A DNA stretch of 64,000 bases from NCBI GenBank assembly GCA_001429255.1, contig LMJI01000001.1, positions 3,396,587 through 3,460,586 on the forward strand, in the 5' to 3' direction. Positions 17,505 through 26,694 of the stretch are shown in pieces. A model generated the notes under the pieces. It did no database searches, had not been told where the DNA came from, and saw only the letters and a program-made list of their open reading frames with translations. The stretch is from Cellulomonas sp. Root930. Lineage in GTDB: Bacteria; Actinomycetota; Actinomycetes; Actinomycetales; Cellulomonadaceae. Positions within the stretch are counted from its first letter, which is position 1, and the number at the start of each line of letters is the position of its first letter. A program made the translations under genes and the position numbers.

Positions 17505-19246
17505 GCCGCCTCCTCCACGCTGACCTGCGAGTACACGATCTCCCGGTAGGTCTCGGACGACTCCAGCAGCTCCGCGTGCGTGCCGACGCCGACCACCAGG
17601 CCGTCCTCCATGACCACGATGCTGTCCGCGTTCCGGATGGTCGCCACGCGCTGCGCGATCACCAGCACCGTGGCCTCCCGCGTCTCGGGGACGAGCGCGG
17701 CCCGCAGCCGGGAGTCCGTCGCGTAGTCGAGGGCGGAGAACGAGTCGTCGAACAGGTAGATGGTCGGCCGCCGCACCAGGGCGCGCGCGATCGCGAGCCG
17801 TTGACGCTGGCCGCCCGACACGTTGGTGCCGCCCTGGGCGATCGGCGCGTCGAGCCCACCGTCGAGCGCCTCGACGAAGTCGCGCGCCTGCGCGACCTCG
17901 AGCGCGTGCCAGAGCTCGTCGTCGGACGCCCCGGGCCTGCCGTACTCGAGGTTGGACCGGACGGTCCCGACGAAGAGGAACGGCTTCTGCGGGACCAGGC
18001 CGATCTGGGTCCACAGCTGGTCGGGGTCGAGCGCGCGCACGTCGACGCCGTCGATGAGCACCTCACCCCCGGTCACGTCGAACAGCCGGGGGATCAGGTT
18101 GAGCAGGGTCGTCTTCCCGGCACCCGTGGAGCCGATGATCGCGGTGGTCTTCCCCGGCTCGGCGACCAGGTCGACCCCGTGCAGCACGGGGCGCTCGGCG
18201 CCCGGGTAGCGGAACTCGACGCCGTGCAGCTCCAGCAGGCCGGGCCGCGACTCGGGCCCGGTCCGGAGCACGGCCGGCTGCGCGGGCGGGACCACGGAGG
18301 TGCGGGTGTCCAGCACCTCGCCGATGCGTTCGGAGGACACGACGGCCCGCGGGACCATCACGAACATCATCGTCGACATCATCACGGCCATGAGGATGTA
18401 GGCGATGTACGAGAGGAACGCGGTGAGCTGCCCGATCATCAGGTGGCCGGCGTCGATGCGCTGCGCGCCGAACCAGAGGACGGCGACCGTGGTGGCGTTG
18501 AGCACGAGCATGACGGCCGGGAACATCAGCGCCATGAGCTTGCCCACCCGCAGCGAGGTGTCGTAGAGGTCGGTGTTCGCCCCGTCGAACCGGGCGGACT
18601 CCCGGCGCTCGCGCACGAACGCACGCACCACCCGGACGCCCGCGATCTGCTCGCGCAGCACCCGGTTGATGGCGTCGATCCGCTTCTGCATGGACCGGAA
18701 GTACGGGATCATCCGCGTGACGATCAGGGCGACGACGATGCCGAGCGCGGGCACCGAGACCAGGAGCACCGCGGACAGCCCGACGTCCTCGCGCATGGCC
18801 ATGACCACGCCGCCCACCAGCATGATCGGCGCCATGATCATCAGGGTGAACGTCAGCAGCACCACCATCTGCACCTGCTGCACGTCGTTCGTCGTGCGGG
18901 TGATGAGCGTCGGGGCGCCGAACTTGGCGACCTCCTGGGCCGAGAACGTCTGCACGTGGCCGAACAGCCGCTTGCGCACGTCACGGCCGAACGCCATGGC
19001 GGTGCGGGAGCCGAAGTAGACGGCGATCACGGCGGCGACCACCTGCACCAGGCTCACCGCGAGCATCACGCCGCCGAGCCGCATGATCTCCCCGGTGTCG
19101 CCCTGGGCCACGCCGTCGTCGATGATCCGCGCGTTGAGGCTGGGCAGGTAGAGCGTCGCGATGGTCTGCACCAGCTGGAGCACGACCACGGCGACGACTG
19201 CGCTCCGGTAGGGCCGCAGGTGCTCCTTGAGCAGGGTGATCAGCAT
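17501..19246 (-). CDS. ABC exporter half-transporter with degenerate ATPase site
   Basis: 581 residues, six TM helices then an ATPase domain. Walker A GSTGAGKTT and signature NVSGGQRQ are intact. The Walker B end reads TIYLFDDSFSALD with Asp in place of the catalytic Glu, and the H-loop His is replaced by Gln (LVIAQRVATI). Both changes are classic for the non-hydrolysing site of heterodimeric type IV exporters, so this subunit should work only with its coupled neighbour. The ATG lies inside the 3' end of the TetR gene (7-base overlap), making a regulator-transporter operon. Confidence 0.93.
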   Translation of the reverse strand: MLITLLKEHLRPYRSAVVAVVVLQLVQTIATLYLPSLNARIIDDGVAQGDTGEIMRLGGVMLAVSLVQVVAAVIAVYFGSRTAMAFGRDVRKRLFGHVQTFSAQEVAKFGAPTLITRTTNDVQQVQMVVLLTFTLMIMAPIMLVGGVVMAMREDVGLSAVLLVSVPALGIVVALIVTRMIPYFRSMQKRIDAINRVLREQIAGVRVVRAFVRERRESARFDGANTDLYDTSLRVGKLMALMFPAVMLVLNATTVAVLWFGAQRIDAGHLMIGQLTAFLSYIAYILMAVMMSTMMFVMVPRAVVSSERIGEVLDTRTSVVPPAQPAVLRTGPESRPGLLELHGVEFRYPGAERPVLHGVDLVAEPGKTTAIIGSTGAGKTTLLNLIPRLFDVTGGEVLIDGVDVRALDPDQLWTQIGLVPQKPFLFVGTVRSNLEYGRPGASDDELWHALEVAQARDFVEALDGGLDAPIAQGGTNVSGGQRQRLAIARALVRRPTIYLFDDSFSALDYATDSRLRAALVPETREATVLVIAQRVATIRNADSIVVMEDGLVVGVGTHAELLESSETYREIVYSQVSVEEAA

Positions 19247-19908
19247 CGCGGGCTCCCCTCGGCCAGCACGCCGTGCAGGACCAGGTCAGCCAGCCGCTCC
19301 GGGCTCGGGGGCGGGACCTCCAGCCCGCGCCGCAGCGCGTCGACCGTCCGCATCGACGAGCCCATCAGCACCGTGGTGAGGAGCTCGATCACGTCGTCGA
19401 CGGGCAACCGGAACTGGTCGGCGTCGGGCTCCAGCAGCCATGCGAGCGTCGCGTTCACGGCCGCGGTGCCGGCCTCCTGCCGCCGCCCCCACATCCGCAT
19501 CGCCGCCTCGCGGTGCTCGCTCGGGGACCTCCCCGGCTCGAGCCGGCTGATCTCGTGCAGCAGGGCCATCCACCGCATGGACTCGCCCACCCGCCCGAGT
19601 CCCTGGGCCAGGATCGCGACCAGGCGGTCACGCAGCGGCAGGGTGCGGTCGATCGTCGCAAGCTCGGGCACCGACGCGGCCGGGTCGACCGCGGCGAGGA
19701 CGGCCTCGCGGACGAGCGTCACCTTGTCGGTGAACACCCGGAAGAGCGTGCCTTCCGCCACGCCGGCCGCGTCGGCCAGCTCGCGGGAGGTCACGGCGGC
19801 GCCGCGCTGCAGCAACAGGGGCCGCACGGCGAGCAGGATGGCCGCCCGGCGCTCGTCGGGCGGCAGCGGCGTCGCCCGTCCCGTCGGCGGTTGGAGAGTC
19901 GTGTCCAC
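19240..19908 (-). CDS. TetR-family transcriptional regulator of the ABC exporter
   Basis: 222 residues from GTG at 19908. The N-terminal helix-turn-helix is AAVTSRELADAAGVAEGTLFRVFTDK (about residues 38-63), a good TetR match. The C-terminal part (residues ~75-215) is the variable helical ligand-binding and dimerisation domain. It is the first gene of a three-gene operon with the exporter, behind a 16-base palindrome, so autorepression with induction by an exporter substrate is the expected control. The effector is unknown. Confidence 0.9.
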   Translation of the reverse strand: MDTTLQPPTGRATPLPPDERRAAILLAVRPLLLQRGAAVTSRELADAAGVAEGTLFRVFTDKVTLVREAVLAAVDPAASVPELATIDRTLPLRDRLVAILAQGLGRVGESMRWMALLHEISRLEPGRSPSEHREAAMRMWGRRQEAGTAAVNATLAWLLEPDADQFRLPVDDVIELLTTVLMGSSMRTVDALRRGLEVPPPSPERLADLVLHGVLAEGSPRC

Positions 19909-19923
19909 GACGCGACCGTAAGT

Positions 19924-19939
19924 GAGTGAGCACTCACTC
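19924..19939 (-). promoter_or_regulatory. Palindromic operator in front of the TetR-ABC exporter operon
   Basis: GAGTGAGCACTCACTC is a perfect 7-bp inverted repeat with a 2-base centre, 15 bases upstream of the TetR GTG. Tandem GAGTGAG/CTCACTC arms are a frequent TetR-family operator form in actinobacteria. Confidence 0.75.
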
Positions 19940-19941
19940 CG

Positions 19942-19966
19942 GAACGATGTTCGCTGTGGGCGAACA
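19942..19966. repeat. Second inverted repeat next to the TetR operator
   Basis: TGTTCG (19948-19953) and CGAACA (19961-19966) are inverted with a 7-base gap. GAAC-N3-GTTC overlaps the left arm. It may be a second regulator site for the exporter operon. The spacings do not fit a LexA box. Confidence 0.35.
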
Positions 19967-19970
19967 TGGG

Positions 19971-20004
19971 ACAGGGCCGGACCCTCGTCGAGGTCCGGCC
20001 CTGT
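19971..20004 (-). terminator. Terminator hairpin behind the SPFH gene
   Basis: A perfect 13-bp stem (ACAGGGCCGGACC / GGTCCGGCCCTGT) with an 8-base loop begins 3 bases past the SPFH stop codon. It lacks a clear T tract on the minus strand, as is common for high-GC actinobacterial terminators. Confidence 0.7.
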
Positions 20005-20007
20005 GCG

Positions 20008-21171
20008 TCAGGCGGTCGGTGCGTCCTCCGGCGGCGGCTCCGGCGCCCGCGGGGGCACCGCTCCCCCACCAGGACGCTGCCCGAGCTCGACCGACGGGTC
20101 GAACGGGAGACCGCTCAACGTGCCCGAGCTCGTCGCGTCCGCGGTCGCCGCGGCCGACTCGCGCCGCGCCTCGGCGAGCGCCTCGGCGGGGTCCGTCAGC
20201 GTGGTCGGCGGGAGGTCGTCACCCAGGGGCGAGGTGCCGGCCGGGCGGCCCGAGTCGGAGACTCCCCCGTCGCTCCCGGTGAACGCGCCGCCGAACCCCT
20301 TGGCGAACGTGCCGAGCGCGCTGGTCAGCTCCGACGGCAGGAACCACATCTTGTTCGACGGGGTCGCGGCGATCTTCGGCAGCATCTGCAGGTACTGGTA
20401 CGCCAGCAGCTTGGGGTCGGCGTCGCCGCGGTGCACGGCGTCGAACACCTGCAGGATCGCCCGGGCCTCGCCCTCGGCCGTGAGGATCGCCGCCTGGGCG
20501 CCACCCTCGGCCCGCAGGATCGCGGCCTGCTTCTCGCCCTCGGCCGTGAGGATCTGCGACTGCTTGAACCCCTCGGCGGTCAGGATCGCCGCACGACGGT
20601 CACGCTCGGCGCGCATCTGCTGCTCCATCGACCCCTTGATGGAGTCCGGCGGGTCGATCGACTTGAGCTCGACGCGGTTGACGCGCACGCCCCACCGCCC
20701 GGTCGCCTCGTCGAGCACTCCACGCAGCTGGCCGTTGATCTGGTCGCGGCTGGTCAGCGTCTGCTCGAGGTCCATCGACCCGACCACGTTACGGAGCGTC
20801 GTGACGGTGAGCTGCTCGATGCCCTGGATGTAGTTGGCGATCTCGTAGACCGCCGACTTGGGCTCGGTCACCTGGAAGTAGATGACCGTGTCGATGCTCA
20901 CCACGAGGTTGTCCGAGGTGATCACGGGCTGCGGCGGGAACGACACCACCTGCTCGCGCAGATCCACGCCGGCGCGCACGCGGTCGACGAACGGGATCAG
21001 CAGGTGCAGGCCGGCGTCCAGCGTGCGGGAGTAGCGCCCGAGCCTCTCGACGATGATCGCGACGGCCTGCGGGACGATCTTGACCGCCCGCACCAGCGCG
21101 ATGACGACGAACAGCAGGACCAGCCCCAGCACGATGTAGAGGGCGATCTGCCCACTGCCCAAGCCGTCCAT
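20008..21171 (-). CDS. SPFH/Band-7 (stomatin/prohibitin-like) membrane protein
   Basis: 387 residues. An N-terminal membrane helix (residues ~8-27) is followed by the SPFH domain, starting VPQAVAIIVERLGRYSRTLDAGLHLLIPFVDRV and containing LREQVVSFPPQPVITSDN and GSMDLEQTLTSRDQIN. Then comes an Ala/Glu-rich coiled region with repeated ILTAEGEKQAA-type segments (residues ~190-235). The last ~100 residues are disordered. Such proteins form large membrane-bound rings tied to membrane microdomains and protein quality control. The NfeD partner gene is directly upstream, 52 bases away, the usual pairing. Confidence 0.92.
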   Translation of the reverse strand: MDGLGSGQIALYIVLGLVLLFVVIALVRAVKIVPQAVAIIVERLGRYSRTLDAGLHLLIPFVDRVRAGVDLREQVVSFPPQPVITSDNLVVSIDTVIYFQVTEPKSAVYEIANYIQGIEQLTVTTLRNVVGSMDLEQTLTSRDQINGQLRGVLDEATGRWGVRVNRVELKSIDPPDSIKGSMEQQMRAERDRRAAILTAEGFKQSQILTAEGEKQAAILRAEGGAQAAILTAEGEARAILQVFDAVHRGDADPKLLAYQYLQMLPKIAATPSNKMWFLPSELTSALGTFAKGFGGAFTGSDGGVSDSGRPAGTSPLGDDLPPTTLTDPAEALAEARRESAAATADATSSGTLSGLPFDPSVELGQRPGGGAVPPRAPEPPPEDAPTA

Positions 21172-21223
21172 GAATCCTCCAGAGGGGTCACTCGCGGGCG
21201 AGCTGCCCGCGGTCGTTCAGGGC

Positions 21224-21658
21224 TCAGGCGCCGACGACGGGGACGACGACTGCCGTCGCTCCGTCGATCCGGGACACCCGCACCTCGGTGCCGGGCGGGA
21301 TGGCCTCCGCGGCATCCGCCCGGGCGCTCCACACCTCACCGTTGAGCTTCACGCGGCCACCCTCGACGGTGACCGTCGAGACGACCACCGCGTCGCGGCC
21401 GACAAGCGCTGCGGCGTTGGTCTCCACCAGCGGCATCCGGTCCCGCAGGTGCCGCAGGAGCCACGGACGGAGCGTGGCGAGGAGGATGACCGAGGTCAGC
21501 GCGGCGACGACGAACTGCACCGGCACCGGGGCTCCGAGCCAGTACGCGATCGCCCCGGCGATGGCGCCGCCGGCGAACATCGCGAGCACCAGGTCGAGCG
21601 AGAGCATCTCCAGGATGCCCAGCGCGAGCGCTGCTCCGATCCACCACAGCCAACCCAT
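21224..21658 (-). CDS. NfeD-family membrane protein, partner of the SPFH protein
   Basis: 144 residues. Hydrophobic segments at about residues 3-24, 28-44 and 47-66 are followed by a C-terminal OB-fold domain (residues ~80-144) with VGRDAVVVSTVTVEGGRVKLNGEVWSAR and the ending IDGATAVVVPV. This is the short NfeD type without a protease domain. It is likely first in a two-gene unit with the SPFH protein. Confidence 0.9.
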   Translation of the reverse strand: MGWLWWIGAALALGILEMLSLDLVLAMFAGGAIAGAIAYWLGAPVPVQFVVAALTSVILLATLRPWLLRHLRDRMPLVETNAAALVGRDAVVVSTVTVEGGRVKLNGEVWSARADAAEAIPPGTEVRVSRIDGATAVVVPVVGA

Positions 21659-21752
21659 CGGTGCCCACTCCCTCAGTCAGGCAGGTCCGGACGCCGGAGC
21701 CTGCTGTCCAACCGATACTAGACGGGTTCTTTGCGAACCTGTGGGGAAATGC

Positions 21753-22547
21753 TCAGCCCTCAGAGGAAGCCGCGCGCGCCGACCAGCGACCGTCGGTCTT
21801 GGCCACGACGAGAGGGAGGTCGAACGCGCCCGACAAGGTCTCCGGGGTGAGGACCTCGTCGATCGGTCCGGCCGCGAAGGCCTTGCCCTGGCGCAGCAGC
21901 AGGATGTGCGTGAACCCGGGCGGGATCTCCTCGACGTGGTGCGTGACCAGCACCAGGACGGGCGAGCGGTGGTCGCCGGCCAGCTCGGCCAGGGCCGCGA
22001 CCAGCTCCTCGCGACCCCCGAGATCGAGACCGGCGGCAGGCTCGTCCAGCAGCAGCAGCTCGGGGTCGGTCATCAGCGACCGGGCGATCTGCACACGCTT
22101 GCGCTCCCCCTCGGACAGGGTGCCGAAGGTGCGGTCGGACAGGTGCGCCACCCCGAAGGCGGCCAGGAGGTCCGTGGCACGCGAGTCGTCGAGCGCCTCG
22201 TACTCCTCGCGCCAGCGCCCCGTCACGCCGTACGCCGCGGTGAGCACGACGTCGCGCACGCTCTCCCCCGCGGGGATCCGGTCCGCGAGCGACGCGCTCG
22301 ACAGGCCGATGCGCGGGCGCAGCTCGAAGACGTCGACCCGCCCCAGCCGCGAGCCCAGCAGGTCGGCGGTCCCGCTCGTCGGGTGCATCCGGCCCGAGGC
22401 GACCTGCAGGAGGGTCGTCTTGCCCGCACCGTTGCGGCCGAGCACCACCCACCGCTCACCCTCGCGGACCGTCCACGTCACCTCGTCGAGGATCGTCGTC
22501 GTTCCCCGGCGGATCGTCACGGCCTGCAGGTCGAGCACGTCGGTCAT
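21753..22547 (-). CDS. ABC transporter ATP-binding protein (ModF/YfmL-like single ATPase)
   Basis: 264 residues. ATG at 22547 is preferred over the ATG two codons upstream because the -10 box TAGGGT ends 7 bases before it, matching the leaderless spacing elsewhere in this window. Walker A is GRNGAGKTT, the signature is TLSEGERKR (SEGE rather than SGGQ), Walker B is LLLLDEPAAGLDLGG, and the H-loop is LVTHHVEEI. ERWVVLGRNGAGKTT plus HHVEEIPPGFTH is typical of the actinobacterial 'ABC transporter ATP-binding protein' encoded without a permease. No membrane partner is adjacent, so the role is unknown. Confidence 0.85.
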   Translation of the reverse strand: MTDVLDLQAVTIRRGTTTILDEVTWTVREGERWVVLGRNGAGKTTLLQVASGRMHPTSGTADLLGSRLGRVDVFELRPRIGLSSASLADRIPAGESVRDVVLTAAYGVTGRWREEYEALDDSRATDLLAAFGVAHLSDRTFGTLSEGERKRVQIARSLMTDPELLLLDEPAAGLDLGGREELVAALAELAGDHRSPVLVLVTHHVEEIPPGFTHILLLRQGKAFAAGPIDEVLTPETLSGAFDLPLVVAKTDGRWSARAASSEG

Positions 22548-22554
22548 GGGCATG

Positions 22555-22560
22555 ACCCTA
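22555..22560 (-). promoter_or_regulatory. -10 box of a leaderless promoter (ABC ATPase gene)
   Basis: On the minus strand TAGGGT is followed by 7 bases and the ATG at 22547. The short divergent gap (22548-22633) also holds the leaderless promoter of the plus-strand neighbour. Confidence 0.5.
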
Positions 22561-22621
22561 ACCGTCGAGCCGCACGTCGGCGGCCTGCGACGGGCCGCTC
22601 GTCGGTGCGCTGGGTCACGTC

Positions 22622-22627
22622 TACCGT
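22622..22627 (+). promoter_or_regulatory. -10 box of a leaderless promoter (hypothetical gene at 22634)
   Basis: TACCGT is followed by 6 bases and the GTG start. There is no ribosome-binding site. Confidence 0.45.
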
Positions 22628-22633
22628 TGTCCC

Positions 22634-23422
22634 GTGGACCTGACCCTGGAGCTCCCCCGCTCCGTCCTCCTCGCGCTCTGGCTGGCGGACGAGAGCACCG
22701 ACCGCGCGGTGCTCGTCGACGCCGTGCAGTCCGACGACGAGCCGCACACGGTCCAGCGGCGGCCGTCGCACGACGAACCGCTCCGTGACGACCTGACCGA
22801 CGAGCCGCTGAGCGTGCTCCTCGACGCGTGCGCCGGCTCGCCCCGGGACGTCGCGGCGGTGCTGCCCGTGCCGGGTGACCCCGGAGCCACACCGGCGTCC
22901 GTGAGCTCGGCGGCGACCGAGGCCGGCGAGGCCGTGCTCGTCCGCACCCCGCAGGAGTGCCTCGTCGCGGTCCCGGTGGTGCAGCGCTTCGGCTCCGCAC
23001 TCGAACCCGGGCACCTGGTCACCTGGGAGCTCTCCGACGTCGCCGACTGGCGCCACGCCGTGCACGCCCGCACGGGGTCGCTGCAGGACGCCGAGCGCGA
23101 GCTGCGCCAGGGGCTCCTCCAGGCGACCGAGGCACTGGTCAAGCTCGACGTCGCGCAGTGGCGTCCCGACGCCGCCGAGACCGTGGCGGCGCTGCGGGAG
23201 CTCGAGCTGCCCGCGTGGCGGCTGCCGGACAGCCTCGACGGCCGGCGCGTCCGGGTGCTCGCCAGCGCGGCGCGCCTGCGCGCGATCGTCGCGCTGGCCA
23301 CGCAGGACGACGGCGCCGCCGTGAACCTGTGGCAGGCCGACCAGCGGTCGACGGCGCTGCGCGAGGTGGACCGGATGGCCCGCCGCGCGATGGCCGCGGC
23401 GGCGTCCCAGGTGACGGCCTGA
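22634..23422 (+). CDS. Conserved-type hypothetical protein, soluble, alpha/beta then helical
   Basis: 262 residues that I do not recognise. The N-terminal part (residues 1-100) is acidic and strand-rich (MDLTLELPRSVLLALWLAD). A middle segment contains LVRTPQECLVAVPVVQRFGSALEPGHLVTWELSDVADW. The C-terminal third is helical and Ala/Arg-rich. There is no signal peptide or membrane segment. It starts 6 bases after a leaderless -10 box and ends 3 bases before the convergent glgA stop. The coding pattern is convincing and the function unknown. Confidence 0.7.
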   Translation: MDLTLELPRSVLLALWLADESTDRAVLVDAVQSDDEPHTVQRRPSHDEPLRDDLTDEPLSVLLDACAGSPRDVAAVLPVPGDPGATPASVSSAATEAGEAVLVRTPQECLVAVPVVQRFGSALEPGHLVTWELSDVADWRHAVHARTGSLQDAERELRQGLLQATEALVKLDVAQWRPDAAETVAALRELELPAWRLPDSLDGRRVRVLASAARLRAIVALATQDDGAAVNLWQADQRSTALREVDRMARRAMAAAASQVTA

Positions 23423-23425
23423 CGG

Positions 23426-24652
23426 TCAGCCGAGCGCCGCTCGATACACCTCCAGCGTCCGCTCGGCGATCGCCTCCCACGTGAAGTGGTCCTCGACGCG
23501 GCGGCGCGACGCCAGCCCCCACTGCGCGGTCCGGGCCTCGTTGCCGACGACGTCGGTGAGAGCGTCGGCCAGGTCGTGCACGAACCGGTCGGGGTCGACC
23601 GGGGTGCCGGTGCCGTCCTGCAGCTGGTCGATCGGGACGAGCCGGCCGGTGACGCCGTCGTCGATCACCTCGGGGATGCCGCCGGTGGCCGTCCCGACCA
23701 CGGGCAGCCCGACCGCCATGGCCTCGAGGTTGACGATGCCCAGCGGCTCGTAGACCGACGGGCACGCGAACACCGTGCCGTGCATGAGGACGGCGATCAG
23801 CTCGTCGCGCGGCAGCATCTGCTCGATCCAGACCACGCCCGACCGCTTGGCGCGCAGCTGCTCGACCAGCCCGGTGACCTCCGCCATGATCTGCGGCGTG
23901 TCCGGCGCGCCCGCGCAGAGCACCACCTGGACCTCGGGCGGCAGGAGCTCGACGGCGCGCAGGAAGTACGGCAGGCCCTTCTGCCGGGTGATCCGGCCGA
24001 CGAACACCACGCTCGGCCGGGACGTGTCGATGCCCAGCGCCGCGACGGTCGCCGACGCCTTCGCCACCGCCTCGTCGCTCGTCGGCCGCTGCCACTGGTC
24101 GAGGTCGATGCCGTTGTGCACCACCTTGACCCGTGCGGGGTCCACGCTCGGGTAGGCCCGCAGGATGTCCTCGCGCATGCCGCCGCTGACCGCGATGACG
24201 GCCGCGGCACCCTCGTACGCGGTCTTCTCGGCCCAGCTGGACAGGGCGTAGCCGCCGCCCAGCTGCTCGGCCTTCCAGGGGCGCAGCGGCTCGAGGCTGT
24301 GCGCCGAGACGACGTGCGGGAGCCCGTGCAGCAACCCGGCGAGGTGGCCGCCGAGGTTGGCGTACCAGGTGTGCGAGTGGACCAGGTCGGACGCGACGCC
24401 GTCGGCACCGACCGCGCCCACCGCGTCGGCCATCTCGAGGTCGACCCCGAACGTCTGCAGGGCCGCGTTCGCGCCGGCGAGCTCGGTGGGGACGGTGTAG
24501 CCCGTCACGCCGGGGGCGTCGCGGGGGCCGTCGAAGCAGTGGACGCGCACGTCGATCGTGCGCTCGAGGACACGGGTCAGCCCCGCGACGTGGACGCCCG
24601 CTCCGCCGTAGACGTGCGGCGGGTACTCCCGGGTCAGCAGGTCGACACGCAC
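23426..24652 (-). CDS. glgA: Glycogen synthase (GT4-type, actinobacterial GlgA/GlgM)
   Basis: 408 residues. The start is set at GTG 24652 ([12 protein letters not shown]), the usual N-terminus in the family, with GAGGGG 9 bases upstream. An ATG three codons earlier lies directly on that ribosome site. GT4 features are [12 protein letters not shown] near the N-terminus, [10 protein letters not shown], the donor-site [18 protein letters not shown], and the E-x7-E motif in [20 protein letters not shown]. It uses ADP-glucose, or makes maltose-1-phosphate from it in the GlgM branch known from mycobacteria. It is divergent from glgC, which makes its substrate, over a ~110-base control region. Confidence 0.88.
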   Translation of the reverse strand: MRVDLLTREYPPHVYGGAGVHVAGLTRVLERTIDVRVHCFDGPRDAPGVTGYTVPTELAGANAALQTFGVDLEMADAVGAVGADGVASDLVHSHTWYANLGGHLAGLLHGLPHVVSAHSLEPLRPWKAEQLGGGYALSSWAEKTAYEGAAAVIAVSGGMREDILRAYPSVDPARVKVVHNGIDLDQWQRPTSDEAVAKASATVAALGIDTSRPSVVFVGRITRQKGLPYFLRAVELLPPEVQVVLCAGAPDTPQIMAEVTGLVEQLRAKRSGVVWIEQMLPRDELIAVLMHGTVFACPSVYEPLGIVNLEAMAVGLPVVGTATGGIPEVIDDGVTGRLVPIDQLQDGTGTPVDPDRFVHDLADALTDVVGNEARTAQWGLASRRRVEDHFTWEAIAERTLEVYRAALG

Positions 24653-24701
24653 AGCAACCATCCCCTCGCCACCGGCACCGACGACCGGTTCTCCCGCCGA
24701 C

Positions 24702-24707
24702 ACGCTA
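24702..24707 (-). promoter_or_regulatory. Probable -10 box of glgA
   Basis: On the minus strand TAGCGT lies within the palindrome CACGCGCTAGCGTG, about 50 bases before the glgA GTG, leaving room for a leader with the GAGGGG ribosome site. Pattern-based only. Confidence 0.4.
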
Positions 24708-24751
24708 GCGCGTGAGCGACGTCACGCCTCGCTGGGACCGCGCCTGGGGCC

Positions 24752-24757
24752 TAGGGT
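24752..24757 (+). promoter_or_regulatory. -10 box of the leaderless glgC promoter
   Basis: TAGGGT, 7 bases, then the ATG at 24765. There is no Shine-Dalgarno sequence. Confidence 0.6.
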
Positions 24758-24764
24758 CGTAGCC

Positions 24765-26006
24765 ATGGCAGCGCCGCGCGTCCTCGCTATCGTCCTCGCA
24801 GGTGGGGAGGGCAAACGTCTGATGCCCCTCACCGCAGACCGTGCCAAGCCGGCGGTGCCCTTCGGGGGGTTGTACCGGCTGATCGACTTCGCCCTGTCGA
24901 ACGTCATCAACTCCCGGTACCTGCACGTCATCGTGCTCACCCAATACAAGTCCCACAGCCTGGACCGGCACGTGTCCAAGACGTGGCGGATGTCCCCGCT
25001 GCTGGGCAACTACGTCGCCGCGGTGCCCGCGCAGCAGCGCGTCGGCAAGCACTGGTACCTCGGCAGCGCCGACGCCATCTACCAGTGCCTCAACATCATC
25101 GAGGACGAGCGCCCGGACATCGTGGTCGTCGTCGGGGCCGACCACGTGTACCGCATGGACTTCTCCCAGATGGTCGACGCCCACATCTCCTCGGGTGCCG
25201 AGTTCACGGTCGCCGCGATCCGCCAGCCCATCGAGGAGGCCGACCAGTTCGGCGTCATCGAGGTCGACCCGACGGACGCCACGCGCATCAAGGCGTTCCT
25301 GGAGAAGCCGACCGACCCGGTGGGCCTGGCGGACTCCCCCGGCGAGATCCTCGCGTCGATGGGCAACTACGTGGCCAACGCGGACGCGCTGGTCGCCGCG
25401 GTGACCGCCGACTCCGAGAACGTGAACTCGCGCCACGACATGGGCGGAGACATCGCCCCGTACTTCGTGGAGCGCGGCACGGCCGGCGTCTACGACTTCC
25501 TGCGCAACGACGTGCCCGGCTCCACGCCGCGCGACCGCGACTACTGGCGCGACGTCGGCACCATCGACGCGTTCTACGAGGCGAACATCGACCTCATCTC
25601 GATCGAGCCCGTGTTCAACCTCTACAACGACGAGTGGCCGCTCTACAGCGGGTACACGAGCCTGGCACCCGCCAAGTTCATCCACGCGGGCGCGGGCAGG
25701 CTCGGTCACGCCGTGGACTCGGTGGTCTCTCCGGGTGTGCTGGTCTCCGGCGCGACGGTGTCCGGCTCGGTCCTCTCGCCAGGCGTCCGACTGCACTCGT
25801 GGGCGCAGGTCACGGACTCGGTGCTCTTCGACGACGTCCACATCGGCCGGTACGCGCAGGTCCACCGGGCGATCATCGACAAGAACGTCCACGTGCCCGA
25901 ACGCGTCCGCGTCGGCCTCGACCACGACCACGACCGCGCACGCGGGTTCACCGTCACCGAGTCCGGGATCACCGTCGTGCCCAAGGGAACGATCATCGCG
26001 GAGTGA
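24765..26006 (+). CDS. glgC: Glucose-1-phosphate adenylyltransferase (ADP-glucose pyrophosphorylase)
   Basis: 413 residues. It makes ADP-glucose from ATP and glucose-1-phosphate, the committed step to glycogen. The nucleotidyltransferase signature [28 protein letters not shown] is at residues ~8-35. [10 protein letters not shown] and the catalytic-region GADHVYRMD follow, then EKP in the sugar-phosphate site and [17 protein letters not shown] left-handed beta-helix C-terminal domain follows residue ~310. Full length. Allosteric control is likely, as in other actinobacterial GlgC, but is not readable here. Confidence 0.96.
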   Translation: MAAPRVLAIVLAGGEGKRLMPLTADRAKPAVPFGGLYRLIDFALSNVINSRYLHVIVLTQYKSHSLDRHVSKTWRMSPLLGNYVAAVPAQQRVGKHWYLGSADAIYQCLNIIEDERPDIVVVVGADHVYRMDFSQMVDAHISSGAEFTVAAIRQPIEEADQFGVIEVDPTDATRIKAFLEKPTDPVGLADSPGEILASMGNYVANADALVAAVTADSENVNSRHDMGGDIAPYFVERGTAGVYDFLRNDVPGSTPRDRDYWRDVGTIDAFYEANIDLISIEPVFNLYNDEWPLYSGYTSLAPAKFIHAGAGRLGHAVDSVVSPGVLVSGATVSGSVLSPGVRLHSWAQVTDSVLFDDVHIGRYAQVHRAIIDKNVHVPERVRVGLDHDHDRARGFTVTESGITVVPKGTIIAE

Positions 26007-26036
26007 GCACCGGGCACGTCGCCCGGCGCGCGCCAC

Positions 26037-26042
26037 TACCCT
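26037..26042 (+). promoter_or_regulatory. -10 box of the leaderless serB promoter
   Basis: TACCCT, 7 bases, then GTG at 26050. It lies 31 bases past the glgC stop codon. Confidence 0.5.
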
Positions 26043-26049
26043 GCCGTCC

Positions 26050-26694
26050 GTGAACCAGTCGCCGCCCCGCCTCGTCGTGATGGACGTCGACTCGACGTTC
26101 ATCACCGGCGAGGTCGTCGAGATGCTCGCCGCCCGAGCGGGCTCCGAGGAGCTCGTCACCGAGATCACCGAGCGGGCCATGCGCGGCGAGATCGACTTCG
26201 CCGAGTCCCTGCACGAGCGCGTGGCGACGCTCGCCGGCCTGCCGGAGTCCGTGCTGGCCGACGTGCTCGCCGAGGTCGAGCCGTCCCCCGGCGCCGCGGA
26301 GCTGGTGGCCGAGCTGGCTGCCCGCGGGTGGCCCGTCGGCCTGGTCTCCGGCGGGTTCATCGAGATCGTGCGCCCCCTCGCCGCGTCGTTCGGCATCACG
26401 CTGACCAGGGCGAACGCCCTCGAGGTGGTCGACGGCCGACTCACCGGCCGCGTGAGCGGAGCGGTCGTGGACCGGGCGGCGAAGGCGCGCACCCTGCGCG
26501 AGTACGCGGCCACGGTCGGCATCCCGATGGAGCGCACGATCGCCATCGGCGACGGCGCCAACGACATCGACATGGTGGTCGCCGCCGGCTTCGGGATCGC
26601 CTACAACGCGAAGCCCCTGCTGTGCGCAGCGGCCGACGCTGTCGTGCGCGACCGGCTGGACGCCGTCCTCGACCTGCCGGTCTTCGCGTCGTGA
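26050..26694 (+). CDS. serB: Phosphoserine phosphatase
   Basis: 214 residues, HAD superfamily. Motif I is VMDVDSTFITGEVVEMLA (nucleophile Asp in DxDST), motif II is GLVSGGFIEIV, and motif III/IV are VDRAAKARTLREYA and AIGDGANDIDMVVAAGFGIAYNAKP. It hydrolyses O-phosphoserine in serine synthesis. It lacks the N-terminal ACT domains of the long mycobacterial SerB2, so it resembles the short type. GTG start with leaderless promoter spacing. Confidence 0.92.
   Translation: MNQSPPRLVVMDVDSTFITGEVVEMLAARAGSEELVTEITERAMRGEIDFAESLHERVATLAGLPESVLADVLAEVEPSPGAAELVAELAARGWPVGLVSGGFIEIVRPLAASFGITLTRANALEVVDGRLTGRVSGAVVDRAAKARTLREYAATVGIPMERTIAIGDGANDIDMVVAAGFGIAYNAKPLLCAAADAVVRDRLDAVLDLPVFAS

Noticed and set aside
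19942..19952. GAAC-N3-GTTC near the TetR gene as a LexA box
   Set aside because: The spacer is 3 bases, not 4, and the flanks do not match. The true LexA box form is seen at 7962-7977.
21189..21210. Small GC hairpin between the NfeD and SPFH genes
   Set aside because: Only 7 bp and no T tract. Probably incidental or a mild attenuator, with not enough support to list.
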